Source: Nitrosovibrio sp. Nv4 | Lineage (GTDB): Bacteria; Pseudomonadota; Alphaproteobacteria; Acetobacterales; Acetobacteraceae | Direction of reading: 5' to 3' | NCBI GenBank assembly: GCA_943330455.2 | Contig: CALQHT020000016.1 | Coordinates: 1-40,245, forward strand | DNA length: 40,245 nt | Part shown: positions 32,112-40,204 of the stretch, piece by piece | Layout of the letters: every line of letters starts with the position of its first letter | How positions within the stretch are numbered: the stretch's first letter is position 1 | Notes under the pieces: model-generated | The model's database searches: none | What the model was told of the DNA's origin: nothing | Seen by the model: the letters and a program-made list of their open reading frames with translations, nothing else | Program-made: the position numbers and the translations under genes

Positions 32112-32816
32112 CCCAGCCTGGGTCAAGGATGGGCGTCTTTCGACGTGCCGACGATGACGGAACGGCGCTTTTGTCGGCCTCGACTCGGTCGATTGGTCGA
32201 ACATGAAGGCGATGAGCAACTTTCCGAAATCTCAGTAATATATCGGTGCAGCCGTCAGTCGCATTTTCGCATCATGCGCAATCATGCCAGTGAAAGCCGT
32301 TCTACTCGGCGGCTGTCAGCCAACCTAAAGAACCAAAATTGATCCAGTATCATAGGAAGAGCCGCAGGCTCATCGGGTGAATGCATTATCGTCTGGGTCT
32401 GATACCAACCCGTGGAAAATGACCCATCGGCAATGTAATCCCGGCATGGCGGCTGCTGGGCGCCATCCATGGCTTGCGCGGTGCGGCCTGGCGCGGTGCG
32501 GCCTGGGCATGTCTCGTGGATGCCGACCTCCGTCGATCTGGCGGAGAGGTGCTGGGGAGCGACCCGGTCTTTCCGCAGGTTGGCGGGCGTCTCGTGTGCG
32601 GGGGTTTTCGACGCAACCCAGGCGTCAGAGCGCTAGGCGCTGTCAGCGGCCGCCTGCTGGTGCGCCGCCTGAGAGTTGGACTACGTCCCGATGGCCCAAT
32701 CCCAAGACATGCATCTTTGCACGCCGCAGGGTCGGATCATGCGAACAGGATCTGGCAAATGAAGGGGCAGGGTTGCACTCAATCAAGCGCAGGGCGGCTA
32801 GGCAAAGTCGCGCCGC

Positions 32817-33545
32817 TCAACCGGGCTGATGGGCGCCCTTGCGTCGCAAACGCCTCGCGGCCCCCAGGCCGGCCAGTCCTACCAGGAACACACCCATCGA
32901 AATCGGTTCCGGTGCCGGGAGGAAGCCTTGCGTCACATAGGACAAAGTCAGAACCGAGCCGGCGACGGCGCCGACCGAATTCAATTTCAGGTCCTTGGTC
33001 TCATTGAACGCAGTGTCGGATGAAAACGTCCAAGTCCGGCTGGTCGGGCCGGACAATTGCGTGGTTTGATTGGCCGTCAAAGTGTCCGTGCCACTGAGCG
33101 TGGCACCCGCTGATACGCGGGATTCACTCGTGCCGGTCACGGACCCGGTCAATGCCATGCTGACCTGATTGACAGTCGTGCGAGGAAGCGTGGTTGCCAC
33201 GCCCAATTGAAACGTGACGTCATACAGGCCGGACGTCGCGGAGCCGGTCGAAATCACGCTGAAGATATCGGTGCCGTTCTCGCCCTGGATCCGAATATTC
33301 GAACCAGCCCCGGCAACCCCAAGAATTTCCAAATTTTTGAGCGAGCAGGCACCCAAGGGATCAGCCAGTGCGCCACCAAGGATCATGGCACAGCCGGTAA
33401 CGGTGAATTGCAGGCCATTGAAGCTAAGTACGCTCCCGTTCAGGAGTGGTACGGCGCCGACGGAGTAAGCTGACGCAGGCTGCGTGACCCCGGCAGACGC
33501 GAGCGCGAGCATCGTGCCGACAACCCAGCCCCCATACTTGCGCAT
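32817..33545 (-). CDS. PEP-CTERM sorting domain protein
   Basis: A 242-residue exported protein. The signal peptide covers about residues 1-26 (MRKYGGWVVGTMLALASAG...ASA). The body is Ser/Thr/Gly-rich and probably beta-structured. The C-terminus has the PEP-CTERM pattern: PAPEP, a hydrophobic helix (GVFLVGLAGLGAA) and an Arg cluster (RRLRRK). Such proteins are handled by an exosortase and linked to exopolysaccharide or biofilm matrix; no exosortase gene is here. The start at 33545 is preferred because GAGAGG lies about 8 bases upstream; the longer start at 33566 has none. Confidence 0.85.
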   Translation of the reverse strand: MRKYGGWVVGTMLALASAGVTQPASAYSVGAVPLLNGSVLSFNGLQFTVTGCAMILGGALADPLGACSLKNLEILGVAGAGSNIRIQGENGTDIFSVISTGSATSGLYDVTFQLGVATTLPRTTVNQVSMALTGSVTGTSESRVSAGATLSGTDTLTANQTTQLSGPTSRTWTFSSDTAFNETKDLKLNSVGAVAGSVLTLSYVTQGFLPAPEPISMGVFLVGLAGLGAARRLRRKGAHQPG

Positions 33546-33931
33546 CCTGTGACCTCTCCCACTCATCGCGGCTACACATCGCCCTGTCTGATCGCGATCG
33601 TCTCTCAGCCTGATAGCATCCAGACGCCGGGCTGTAAACGTTATTCGGCGTATTTTCGCTTATTGAGACGATCCATGGTCCTCCGCAGCTGCCTGGAGCC
33701 GCATCAATCCCACACAGGCCAATGTTCTGGACATAGCCTAACACGCTTCGGAGTCGGAACGCTAGCATTTTGATTTGGCGTCCGGGACCAAGTCGCCTGG
33801 GGCCGGCAGGCCGCAACCGGGCCGCCAGAGCGACTTTGCCCTGACAGGCAGCTCACCAAACCGGCCCAACGCCTTGTCGTGTTGGGTGATGAGCAGGCAG
33901 GTTGGGTTCAGCGTGACGACGCCTCAACGCC
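33546..33931. other. Intergenic region upstream of PEP-CTERM gene
   Basis: About 385 bases between the PEP-CTERM start and the frameshift-corrected end of the foldase gene. The stretch near 33635-33670 is AT-rich and should contain the PEP-CTERM promoter. I see no gene and no clear sigma-54 site. Confidence 0.5.
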
Positions 33932-34911
33932 TCAACGCGGTGCCGAACCGTCCTCGCCCTCTTTGCCGCCGATACCATATTGTCGCACGACGACCCGGGA
34001 AATCGCGTCTCGCGTTATCGTCGGCGCGTGCTCCCGCAGCAGGTCCTGCATCACGATGGGGCGGACCTCGGAAAATGTGGGGGCGGTGTGGCACGCCGAG
34101 CCTCTGTTTTGACGAGGAACCAGGCGCCGACACTGGCGACGGGGTAGGCGGAGGCCTGGCCCGCGGGCAGCGAGAAGGCGACGGCCGCAATCTCGGAATT
34201 GACGCCGTCGCGGCGCACGAAGCCCAGATCGCCGCCCCTGACCGCCGTGGCGTCCTTGCTCGACCGCTTGGCGATTGTGGCGAAGTCACCGCCCTTGTTC
34301 AGCTCATCGAGCAGCGCCCGTGCCTCCGGTTCCGTTGGCGCCATGATGATTCGTATTTGGACCTCTTCCGGGCCGGGTTTGTTGGCGAAATCGCGCTTGT
34401 AGCGGTCCAGCAGCATGACCTCCGTGATCGCGCGGGCGCCTTCGCGGCGCAGCAATTCGTCCACCAGGATCCGATCGGCGGCCGATTTCATGCGCCGCTT
34501 CACCTCCAGATCGTCGTCCAGGCCGAGTCGCTGCGCGTCGACCACCAGCGCCCGCTGTTTTACGAGTTGGTCGATCGCGATCGGGAACACGATATCGAAC
34601 GGCATCGTGGCCATGCTGGGGGGCAGCGCGCGAATCGCGTCGCTGGCCTCGCCCAGGGTGATGTCACGGCCGTCGACCTCCGCCACGATCGTGTTGGCGC
34701 TTTTGCGGCGGGCGCCGCTGGTGTCGTAATCGGCCTTGGTGGTGTCGAAGATCGGCTTGCTGAGATCGCCGGGCGCCAGTGGCGAGGGGCCGGATTGCGT
34801 CTGCGCGAAGGCTGCTCCGCCCATCAGAATCGGCCACTGCGCCAGGACCAGCACGGGCAGGACCTTGCGAACCCGCGTCATCAGGGGGGGCAACACTCGA
34901 TTATTGTCCAC
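33932..34911 (-). pseudogene. Parvulin-type peptidyl-prolyl isomerase (SurA/PpiD-like), frameshifted
   Basis: Residues 1-36 contain an export signal (MTRVRKVLPVLVLAQWPILM...AFA). A chaperone-like helical domain (VAEVDGRDITLGEASDAIRALP, QLVKQRALVVDAQRLGLDDD) follows, then a parvulin domain (EEVQIRIIMAPTE..ARALL, DFATIAKRSSKDATAVRGGDLGF). The original frame stops at 34051 after an unnatural tail. Reading on in the next frame from about 34079-34083 gives PTFSEVRPIVMQDLLREHAP and a stop at 33932, the normal family end. One base seems to be missing in or beside a run of five G on the plus strand. Full length would be 326 residues from GTG 34911, or 316 from ATG 34881. It may be real decay or a sequencing error. 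Confidence 0.85.
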
Positions 34912-35046
34912 TCTATCAAGCCTTTACGACCAAACATTCCGATCATGGCCAATTCGCCCGACCGGCCGCAAGCGCGCACTGGGGGAGAGCATTGACCAGC
35001 GCCGCCAACCCATGCACCGCTTGCACCATAACGGAGGAAACCTGCC

Positions 35047-35916
35047 ATGAAATTCGGTATCCGCTACTGCAACACCGGCCGCTATGTCGAACCCGCACGC
35101 GCCGTGGAACTGGTTCAGGCGGCCGAGGCCGCTGGCTTCGAATCGGCCTGGACCGTCGAACACACTGTCATCCCTCGCGGCTATCAGTCGTCATACCCCT
35201 ATACCTCCGACGGCAAACTGCCGGGCGGGGAGGGGGATTTCGTGCTGCCCGACCCGCAGATCTGGATGGCCTATGTGGCGGCGCATACCACGCGGATCAA
35301 GCTCGCCACGGGTATCCTGATCCTGCCCCAGCACAATCCGGTGATCTGTGCCAAGCAGGTCGCGACGCTCGATTATATGTCGGGCGGGCGGGTTCTGCTG
35401 GGCATCGGCGTCGGCTGGTTGAAGGAGGAGTTCGAGGCGCTGGGAGTCCCATTCGCCGAACGCGGCGAGCGGACCGAGGAGTATATCGGCGCGCTCCGGG
35501 CACTCTGGTCGATGGACGTGCCGAGCTTTGAGGGACGGTTTGTGCGGTTCAAGGAGGCGTTCATGCGGCCGAAGCCAGTGAACCGCTCCGTACCTATCAT
35601 AATAGGCGGCCAGTCCAAGGCCGCCGCTCGGCGGGCCGGGCGGATGGCGGACGGATTCTTCCCTGGGCGCGGCTTGCCGATCGACCTGATCGAACTGGTC
35701 CGCAGTTCGGCGCGCGAGGCTGGTCGGGACCCGGCGGAGGTCGAGATCACCGTCAGCATGCCGGACGACCCGTCCACCTTGCCGGAATTGGCCGCGGCCG
35801 GGGTTGGTCGTGTGCTGGTGCCGGTGACCGGGGTCGCCGGGTTGAAGAAGGTGGTGTCCGGGGTGGAAGGCGTGATGTCCTGGAAGGACACGATCGAGCG
35901 TTACGCCACGCTTTAG
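35047..35916 (+). CDS. LLM class F420/FMN-dependent oxidoreductase
   Basis: A 289-residue luciferase-like TIM-barrel oxidoreductase of the shorter, F420-dependent-like type. Features: AVELVQAAEAAGFESAWTVEHTVIP, TTRIKLATGILILPQHNPV, KQVATLDYMSGGRVLLGIGVGW and VPIIIGGQSKAAARRAGRMADGF. GGAGG lies about 8 bases before ATG 35047. It is only distantly like the 414-residue enzyme at 4326. It stands alone between the foldase gene and a repeat-rich gap, so context gives no substrate. Confidence 0.92.
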   Translation: MKFGIRYCNTGRYVEPARAVELVQAAEAAGFESAWTVEHTVIPRGYQSSYPYTSDGKLPGGEGDFVLPDPQIWMAYVAAHTTRIKLATGILILPQHNPVICAKQVATLDYMSGGRVLLGIGVGWLKEEFEALGVPFAERGERTEEYIGALRALWSMDVPSFEGRFVRFKEAFMRPKPVNRSVPIIIGGQSKAAARRAGRMADGFFPGRGLPIDLIELVRSSAREAGRDPAEVEITVSMPDDPSTLPELAAAGVGRVLVPVTGVAGLKKVVSGVEGVMSWKDTIERYATL

Positions 35917-36092
35917 GGGCGGTGTCGGGGGAAAGGTGCCTCACAGGCCATAACGGTCGATGAATCGTGCGGCACGGCAAGGCGCCAGAGTGGTGTGCGG
36001 CGTTCGGTCGCGGCGAACCCGCTCTGGCCCTTCGCAAACGGATGTCTCACACCAACTGGCCGCAAGATTGACCCATGCGCAGCCTCTCTCCT

Positions 36093-36300
36093 CCTTGCCG
36101 GGTCAAGTCCGGGAGTGACGGCAAGGGGATTCCATAGGTCGATCTTTCGGCCGGGTACGATTCAACATTGTGTGGACCAACCTCGACGACGCTAACCATG
36201 GGTCGACAGACGCGCCTCACCGTCATTGCCGGGCTTGACCCGGCAACCCACCCCCCGCCGTTGAAGCGCGGGTTGCCGGGTCGAGCCAGGCAATGACGGT
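36093..36300. repeat. CATTGCCGG-type inverted repeats, two units, in intergenic 35917-36481
   Basis: The second unit is a 31-bp near-perfect inverted repeat: 36219-36249 pairs with 36270-36300 at 29 of 31 positions, around a 20-base loop. The first unit pairs CCTTGCCG (36093-36100) with CGGCAAGG (36119-36126) and is followed by GGGGATTCCATAGGTCG, which matches the tail of the repeat near 6940. The rest of the 565-base gap has no recognisable gene. Confidence 0.85.
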
Positions 36301-36481
36301 AAGGTATGTACTCGATCACACATCTTTGGTTCGCATCCCTTTCGGCCGGTTGGCAGGGCGCCGCGAGCGACTCTGAGTATTATCCACAAGTCGATTTTGA
36401 CCCGGGTCGTGGTCATTTACGGGATCACTCGGCGATTTGCCTGACGTCTGGATGCCGAGGAACCATAAAGAGGCTCGGATC

Positions 36482-36733
36482 ATGAATGTAATTTCACAGC
36501 TTACCCTTATCGGGACGATTGTCCTGGTGGCCGCGTGCGGCAGCAGTGAGCCTGGCCGCGTCCAGGGCGCCGCGGCGGCGGGTGCCGCCACCGGTGCGAC
36601 CGTCGGTTTGGTTGGCGGACCGGTTGGTGTCGCGGCCGGCGCCGTCATTGGCGGAGGATCCGGCGCGATCGCGGGTGCCAGCACAACGCCGAAGCAGGTG
36701 GACCTCGGCACCCCCGTCTGGAAGCGCCAATAG
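36482..36733 (+). CDS. Small glycine-rich lipoprotein
   Basis: An 83-residue protein with a lipoprotein signal: short hydrophobic segment (LTLIGTIVLVAAC) and lipobox VAAC with Cys19 as the lipidation site. The rest is Ala/Gly-rich with small-residue spacing like glycine-zipper proteins (GAAAAGAATGATVGLVGGPVGVAAGAVIGGG). It probably sits in the envelope; function unknown. The start ATG 36482 has an AAAGAGG site upstream. It opens the cluster of small envelope and stress genes. Confidence 0.75.
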   Translation: MNVISQLTLIGTIVLVAACGSSEPGRVQGAAAAGAATGATVGLVGGPVGVAAGAVIGGGSGAIAGASTTPKQVDLGTPVWKRQ

Positions 36734-36815
36734 TTTGCCGATTGCGATTTCAGGCAACGGTCATCCGTGGGCGTTGACCGCCGTGGCCATGGCAAGGACA
36801 GGGAAGGAGGAACGA

Positions 36816-37289
36816 TTGGACAAGATCGATCCGAAAGAAGACAAAATCGAGAAGCCGCATGCCTTCTTCGTCGAAGCGCATGACGTGGTGATCGATCCGG
36901 ACCTCTCGAAAGCGCAAAAGACCGACATTCTGGAGACGCTTGAGCAGGATGCTCGCCAGATGTCGGCCGCGTCGAATGAGGGTATGGCTGGCGGCGAGCT
37001 TGCCAACCTGCATGATGTGCTTGAGGCCAAGGACTCGCTGGGGTTGCCGCCGATCGCTCACGCCTACGATCTCGTCGTGAAGGATCTGCGCTCCCGAATG
37101 AAGACCGAGTTGCCGAACGATAGTCGGGCACTGATAGAACTTGGGCTGACGGCGATGGAAGCGGTCGTCCACTCTGTCATTCTGAACCAGGTCTCGGGCG
37201 ATTTGGACGCGGGATCGGCGGTGAGGCTTGATCCGGAGGTCGCCGCGGGCATCGATGACGAGATCGCACGCGAGAAGCTGGACCCGTAA
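36816..37289 (+). CDS. Conserved hypothetical protein, TTG start
   Basis: A 157-residue acidic, soluble, mostly helical protein with HAFFVEAHDVVIDPDLSKAQKTDILETLEQDARQM and EGMAGGE, a pattern that I associate with small alphaproteobacterial proteins of unknown role. The start is set at TTG 36816 because AGGAGG lies at 36805-36810, five bases upstream; the alternative ATG 36789 has no good site. It follows the lipoprotein gene by 82 bases. No function is assigned. Confidence 0.7.
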   Translation: MDKIDPKEDKIEKPHAFFVEAHDVVIDPDLSKAQKTDILETLEQDARQMSAASNEGMAGGELANLHDVLEAKDSLGLPPIAHAYDLVVKDLRSRMKTELPNDSRALIELGLTAMEAVVHSVILNQVSGDLDAGSAVRLDPEVAAGIDDEIAREKLDP

Positions 37290-37322
37290 GCCCCTGAGCG
37301 GCAGCGCGTTCCTGGATGTCCC

Positions 37323-37364
37323 GACCCGGCGCGTTGCAAACGTCTGTTTGCAACCAGCCGGGTT
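37323..37364. terminator. Two-part hairpin after the hypothetical gene
   Basis: The inner stem GTTGCAAAC (37333-37341) pairs with GTTTGCAAC (37346-37354) with a 4-base loop. The outer stem ACCCGGC (37324-37330) pairs with GCCGGGT (37357-37363), followed by TT. It lies 35 bases after the stop at 37289 and is a plausible terminator for that transcript. Confidence 0.55.
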
Positions 37365-37468
37365 TGGGCGTTCCGGCCACGCCTCGTTTATCGCGAAATG
37401 AGGACGGAGCGGACAATCTCGCCGGTTGTGACATCCGATTGATCTCTTTGCAGAGATGACACGGACAA

Positions 37469-37517
37469 GACGGCGTTGTCTTCGGCGTCCCTATCGGGCA
37501 CCGACGACAACGCCGTC
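37469..37517. terminator. Long hairpin downstream of the membrane protein gene
   Basis: GACGGCGTTGTC (37469-37480) pairs perfectly with GACAACGCCGTC (37506-37517); TCGG and CCGA (37482-37485, 37501-37504) extend the stem inward past one mismatch. It lies about 50 bases beyond the stop of the minus-strand gene at 37568 and could end that transcript. There is no strong T-tract. Confidence 0.45.
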
Positions 37518-37567
37518 GAGATCGCGCAAACCAAGGTCTGGACGACCTTGCTTCGGATGGCTCGTGT

Positions 37568-38445
37568 CTAGGTGTCCCGGTGCTGCCCACCCAACGCGGC
37601 GGCGGCGCACGCGATGAACGCACCAATCAGCATCGACAGGCCGGTAAAGATCGACAGATAGGCGCCAGCCTTGCGTGCGCTATCCGCGGCCTTGCGCACC
37701 GCCATCTCCGCTGTCTTGGCCCTTGCGATCACGTCATCGACTCGCTTTACGGCATCGGCCGGCGCAAGCCCGTGTGTGCGGTCACCAGTTGCGCGAGATA
37801 GGCCTTGTCGGCTGGCGAAATGCCGTCGTTACCGACGCCGGTCAGCAGAATCCGGGTGGTCTCGGTACGAACATCCGGGGCCGAAGTGGCAGCGCCGGGT
37901 CGCTCCGAACGAAAGAGGCTGTCGACGAAGTATCCGGTCGGATCACCGACACCGCCACCGGACCGATTGGCCGTCTGGCTGGTGTTCTGACCGATGCTGG
38001 CAGCGGCACCGGCCGTCATGTTGGCGCCCGCGCTGATAACCGAGGTGGCAACCGACGCAAGCAGCGCGGCCCCGACAACGGAGGCGACGGCCCAGGCGAG
38101 AAATCCATTCGCCGTGTCTCGAAAGAACACCTCATCGGCGTGCATATCGGTCCACCCGGTTCTCAGACGGCCGGTAAGGTAACCGCCAAGTCCGGCGGAA
38201 AGCCATCGCACGACGATCAGCCAAATCGCTGTCGTGAGCGTGAACGTGCCGGCAGTCATGCCCAGGCCAGACCAGGGCGACACGGATGCCAGGCCAAGCC
38301 CGGACCCGAGTGCGACGAGCACCAAGGTCAAGGCGGTGGCCGCAAAAGCCCCGCCGAAAATGGCAGGCCACGCCGTTGCCGGGGCGGACGGGATAAGCTG
38401 CCGCGCGCCTACCGGAATGGCATCAGTAGATACGAGTGTTTGCAT
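37568..38445 (-). pseudogene. Polytopic membrane protein (PhnA-like family), frameshifted near C-terminus
   Basis: From ATG 38445 the frame gives a protein with several membrane segments (AWPAIFGGAFAATALTLVLVALGSGLG, FTLTTAIWLIVVRWLSAGLGGYLTGR, FLAWAVASVVGAALLASVATS), typical of a conserved alphaproteobacterial family often labelled PhnA-like. After YLAQLVTAHTGL the frame stops at 37747. In the next frame the protein continues APADAVKRVDDVIARAKTAE, then a last membrane helix (YLSIFTGLSMLIGAFIACAAA) and ends GGQHRDT at 37568, the expected family ending. One base appears to be missing near 37766-37771, beside a CCC run. It could be an error or real decay. It lies 18 bases after the microprotein gene. 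Confidence 0.82.
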
Positions 38446-38463
38446 GGTTCCGTTCCCGTTCAA

Positions 38464-38541
38464 TCAGCGCCAGATGAGAGCAAGCAAAATGATGATTGGG
38501 ATCGGCACACCAAGAAGCCAAAGAAGAATTCCGCGACCCAT
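38464..38541 (-). CDS. 25-residue membrane microprotein
   Basis: ATG 38541 to TGA 38464 encodes 25 residues, MGRGILLWLLGVPIP and then IIILLALIWR: a short basic start, a single hydrophobic helix with a PIP kink, and no charged residue until the end. AAGGA lies 7 bases before the ATG. The stop is 18 bases before the start of the polytopic membrane protein, so the two form one operon. Very similar tiny membrane proteins occur in this position in other alphaproteobacteria, to my recollection. It may be a partner of the larger membrane protein; the function is unknown. Confidence 0.75.
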   Translation of the reverse strand: MGRGILLWLLGVPIPIIILLALIWR

Positions 38542-38645
38542 GGCTTTGTCCTTCCAAAAATCGGACGGCCAGCCCGCGCCAGTGTGTTATCGGCGCGGGC
38601 CAGCCGTTCGGATCGACCTATATCCGGTCTTCAGATGTCGTAAGA

Positions 38646-39266
38646 TCAGACCGGCGGGCGTTCGGCATAACGCACACGGTTCCGTTCCAGCTCAACCGGG
38701 CCATACGGAACGGCCTTGTCGTCGAACGCCGTCCAACCGTCGGCGCGGTAGCCCTTCTCCCGCTCGATCGGGTCCACTCGGCCAAATCGCTGCATGATCG
38801 CCTCGACAGCCGATACCCGATCGGCGTCGACCCGTGCGGAGACAAGGGTGCCGCCGCGGCGTACGCCTTCCGCGTAGAAATGGGCATGTTCCGTGGTCAC
38901 GCCGGAGCCTGTCATGGATCCGATGATCCCGCCGGACACGCCGCCAACGCCGATCCCGGCCGCGGCACCCGCGGCGGCGGCGACAAGCCAACCGGCCGCG
39001 ACGACGGGTCCCACGCCGGGAATGGCGAGAATGCCGAGACCCGCGAGAAGCCCCGCTCCCGCGCCCAGGACGCCGCCGACCGAGGCTCCGGTCTCCGCGC
39101 CAGCGACGGCGCCATCCGATGGCTCCTCGGTGCGAACGACTTCACCGGATCTGTTTGCTATCAGACTGATGTCGGTGTCGGGCACATTCGCGGCTTTCAG
39201 GTCGCGGACCGTGTGTTCGGCGGCTTCATACGAGTCGTACAATCCCGTGACGATATGACTTGGCAT
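38646..39266 (-). CDS. YflT-like general stress protein with glycine-zipper core
   Basis: A 206-residue protein. The N-terminal MPSHIVTGLYDSYEAAEHTVRDLKAANVPDTDISLIAN matches the YflT/heat-induced stress protein fold. The centre is a long Gly/Ala glycine-zipper stretch (about 55-120) able to insert into or lie on a membrane. The C-terminal part (HAHFYAEGVRRGGTLVSARVDADR) is the second alpha/beta half. AGGGAA lies about 8 bases before the ATG. Family role: general stress response, exact activity unknown. Neighbours are also stress- or envelope-type genes. Confidence 0.82.
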   Translation of the reverse strand: MPSHIVTGLYDSYEAAEHTVRDLKAANVPDTDISLIANRSGEVVRTEEPSDGAVAGAETGASVGGVLGAGAGLLAGLGILAIPGVGPVVAAGWLVAAAAGAAAGIGVGGVSGGIIGSMTGSGVTTEHAHFYAEGVRRGGTLVSARVDADRVSAVEAIMQRFGRVDPIEREKGYRADGWTAFDDKAVPYGPVELERNRVRYAERPPV

Positions 39267-39317
39267 TGATGTATTCCCTGTTGACGCGCTATGGCGGGTC
39301 CGAAGCGTCGGTCTGGC

Positions 39318-39758
39318 TCAGTTGCTGACGACGTTGCCCTGGTAGTCGAGGGCGACACGGGTCGAAACGCCGCTCTTCATGGCGGTGCCGCGCCAGATGG
39401 ACTGATCGTCCTTGGCCAGGTTCTTCACGTCCGTGAAGCCTTGGTCCTCTATGCGTGACCGTGCCTGACCTTCCGTGAAGCTGTTGGCACCGGCGACTGG
39501 CGCGCCAGCCGGCATCGGCGTGGTGCTGGTCGCGACGGCGGGCGGCATCGTCGAGGTCGTCGACCCCGTCGGGGGGAGGGTGGAAGGCATCGGCTGCGTG
39601 GTTGTTGCCATGGGTGGGGCAACAACCATCGGCGGGGTGGTGGTGGTGATGGCGGCGGGCGGCTTGGCGGGAGCGGGGTTGGGGGTCGTTTGCGCGACCG
39701 CGACACCGATCCCAGCCGAGGCCATGGCCGCCAATGCCAAGGCGATTTTTGAATACAT
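39318..39758 (-). CDS. Secreted PepSY-like protein with Pro/Thr-rich linker
   Basis: A 146-residue periplasmic protein: signal peptide (MYSKIALALAAMASAGIGVAVAQ), a Pro/Thr/Met-rich linker of about 70 residues (PPMVVAPPMATTTQPMPS), and a C-terminal domain (SFTEGQARSRIEDQGFTDV, IWRGTAMKSGVSTRVALDYQGNVV) resembling the PepSY/YpeB fold common in alphaproteobacteria. The start at 39758 follows GGAGA by six bases; the frame is open four codons further. Function unknown. Confidence 0.8.
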   Translation of the reverse strand: MYSKIALALAAMASAGIGVAVAQTTPNPAPAKPPAAITTTTPPMVVAPPMATTTQPMPSTLPPTGSTTSTMPPAVATSTTPMPAGAPVAGANSFTEGQARSRIEDQGFTDVKNLAKDDQSIWRGTAMKSGVSTRVALDYQGNVVSN

Positions 39759-39976
39759 GAAAGTCTCCACAACTGTGTTGATGAAAGAACGGGTTATCGA
39801 TGACCGAGGTGCACGCGCGAGGTCACCCCGACTTGCATCGGCGCACCTCGTCCGATCGGGTGTTTCAGAGATGGATTAGCTGACTGGGACGGGGCCACCG
39901 GGCTCCATCTCGCTCCGACCGTTCAGATGGCTGACAGACGGCGCGCTATAGTCTTCGTCAGCATTGAGGGGTGTGG

Positions 39977-40204
39977 CTACAGCCAGTAGGTCGGCACATT
40001 GTAGTAGCGGTCCACCGTGCGGCCGTAATCGGGCGTCCACACGAAGTCCGAATCACTGTCGTAATTCGGGGCGCCTTCCAGGATATTTTTGTCGATAGAG
40101 CCACTTGCAAAAGCCAACTGACAGGGTGAATTTCGCCGTAAATTCGCGATAATTCGGCGAGACGCCCGCGCCCGGTCTTTGGTATCATGCGTTTGCGAAT
40201 CCAA
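39977..40204 (-). pseudogene. Remnant of a small exported protein, C-terminal tail only
   Basis: The last 35 codons (NILEGAPNYDSDSDFVWTP, DYGRTVDRYYNVPTYWL, stop at 39977) look like the conserved Tyr/Trp-rich tail of small alphaproteobacterial envelope proteins, some with a PRC-barrel domain. The part upstream, up to a TTG at 40204, has no signal peptide and no recognisable domain. An imperfect palindrome near 40134-40159 lies at the junction. I read this as a 3' gene fragment; an intact small gene with an unusual N-terminus is possible. Confidence 0.4.

Larger units (their letters stand above)
31805..32816. other. Gene-poor region upstream of the giant surface protein
   Basis: About 1 kb with a sharp fall in GC content between 31860 and 32420. 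No frame gives a recognisable protein. A 96-codon frame at 32052-32342 and frames at 32377-32829 and 32474-33007 have odd composition and no homology that I can name. It contains an intrinsic terminator at 32090-32111, a possible promoter at 31931-31959, and an exact 15-bp tandem duplication at 32476-32505. It may hold a small RNA or debris from an old insertion. Confidence 0.55.

Noticed and set aside
32052-32342. 96-codon plus-strand frame as a gene
   Set aside because: It contains the intrinsic terminator in its first part, lacks a ribosome binding site and has no recognisable product.
32476-32505. Exact 15-bp tandem duplication as a sign of a mobile element
   Set aside because: There are no terminal inverted repeats or transposase nearby; a simple slippage duplication is enough.
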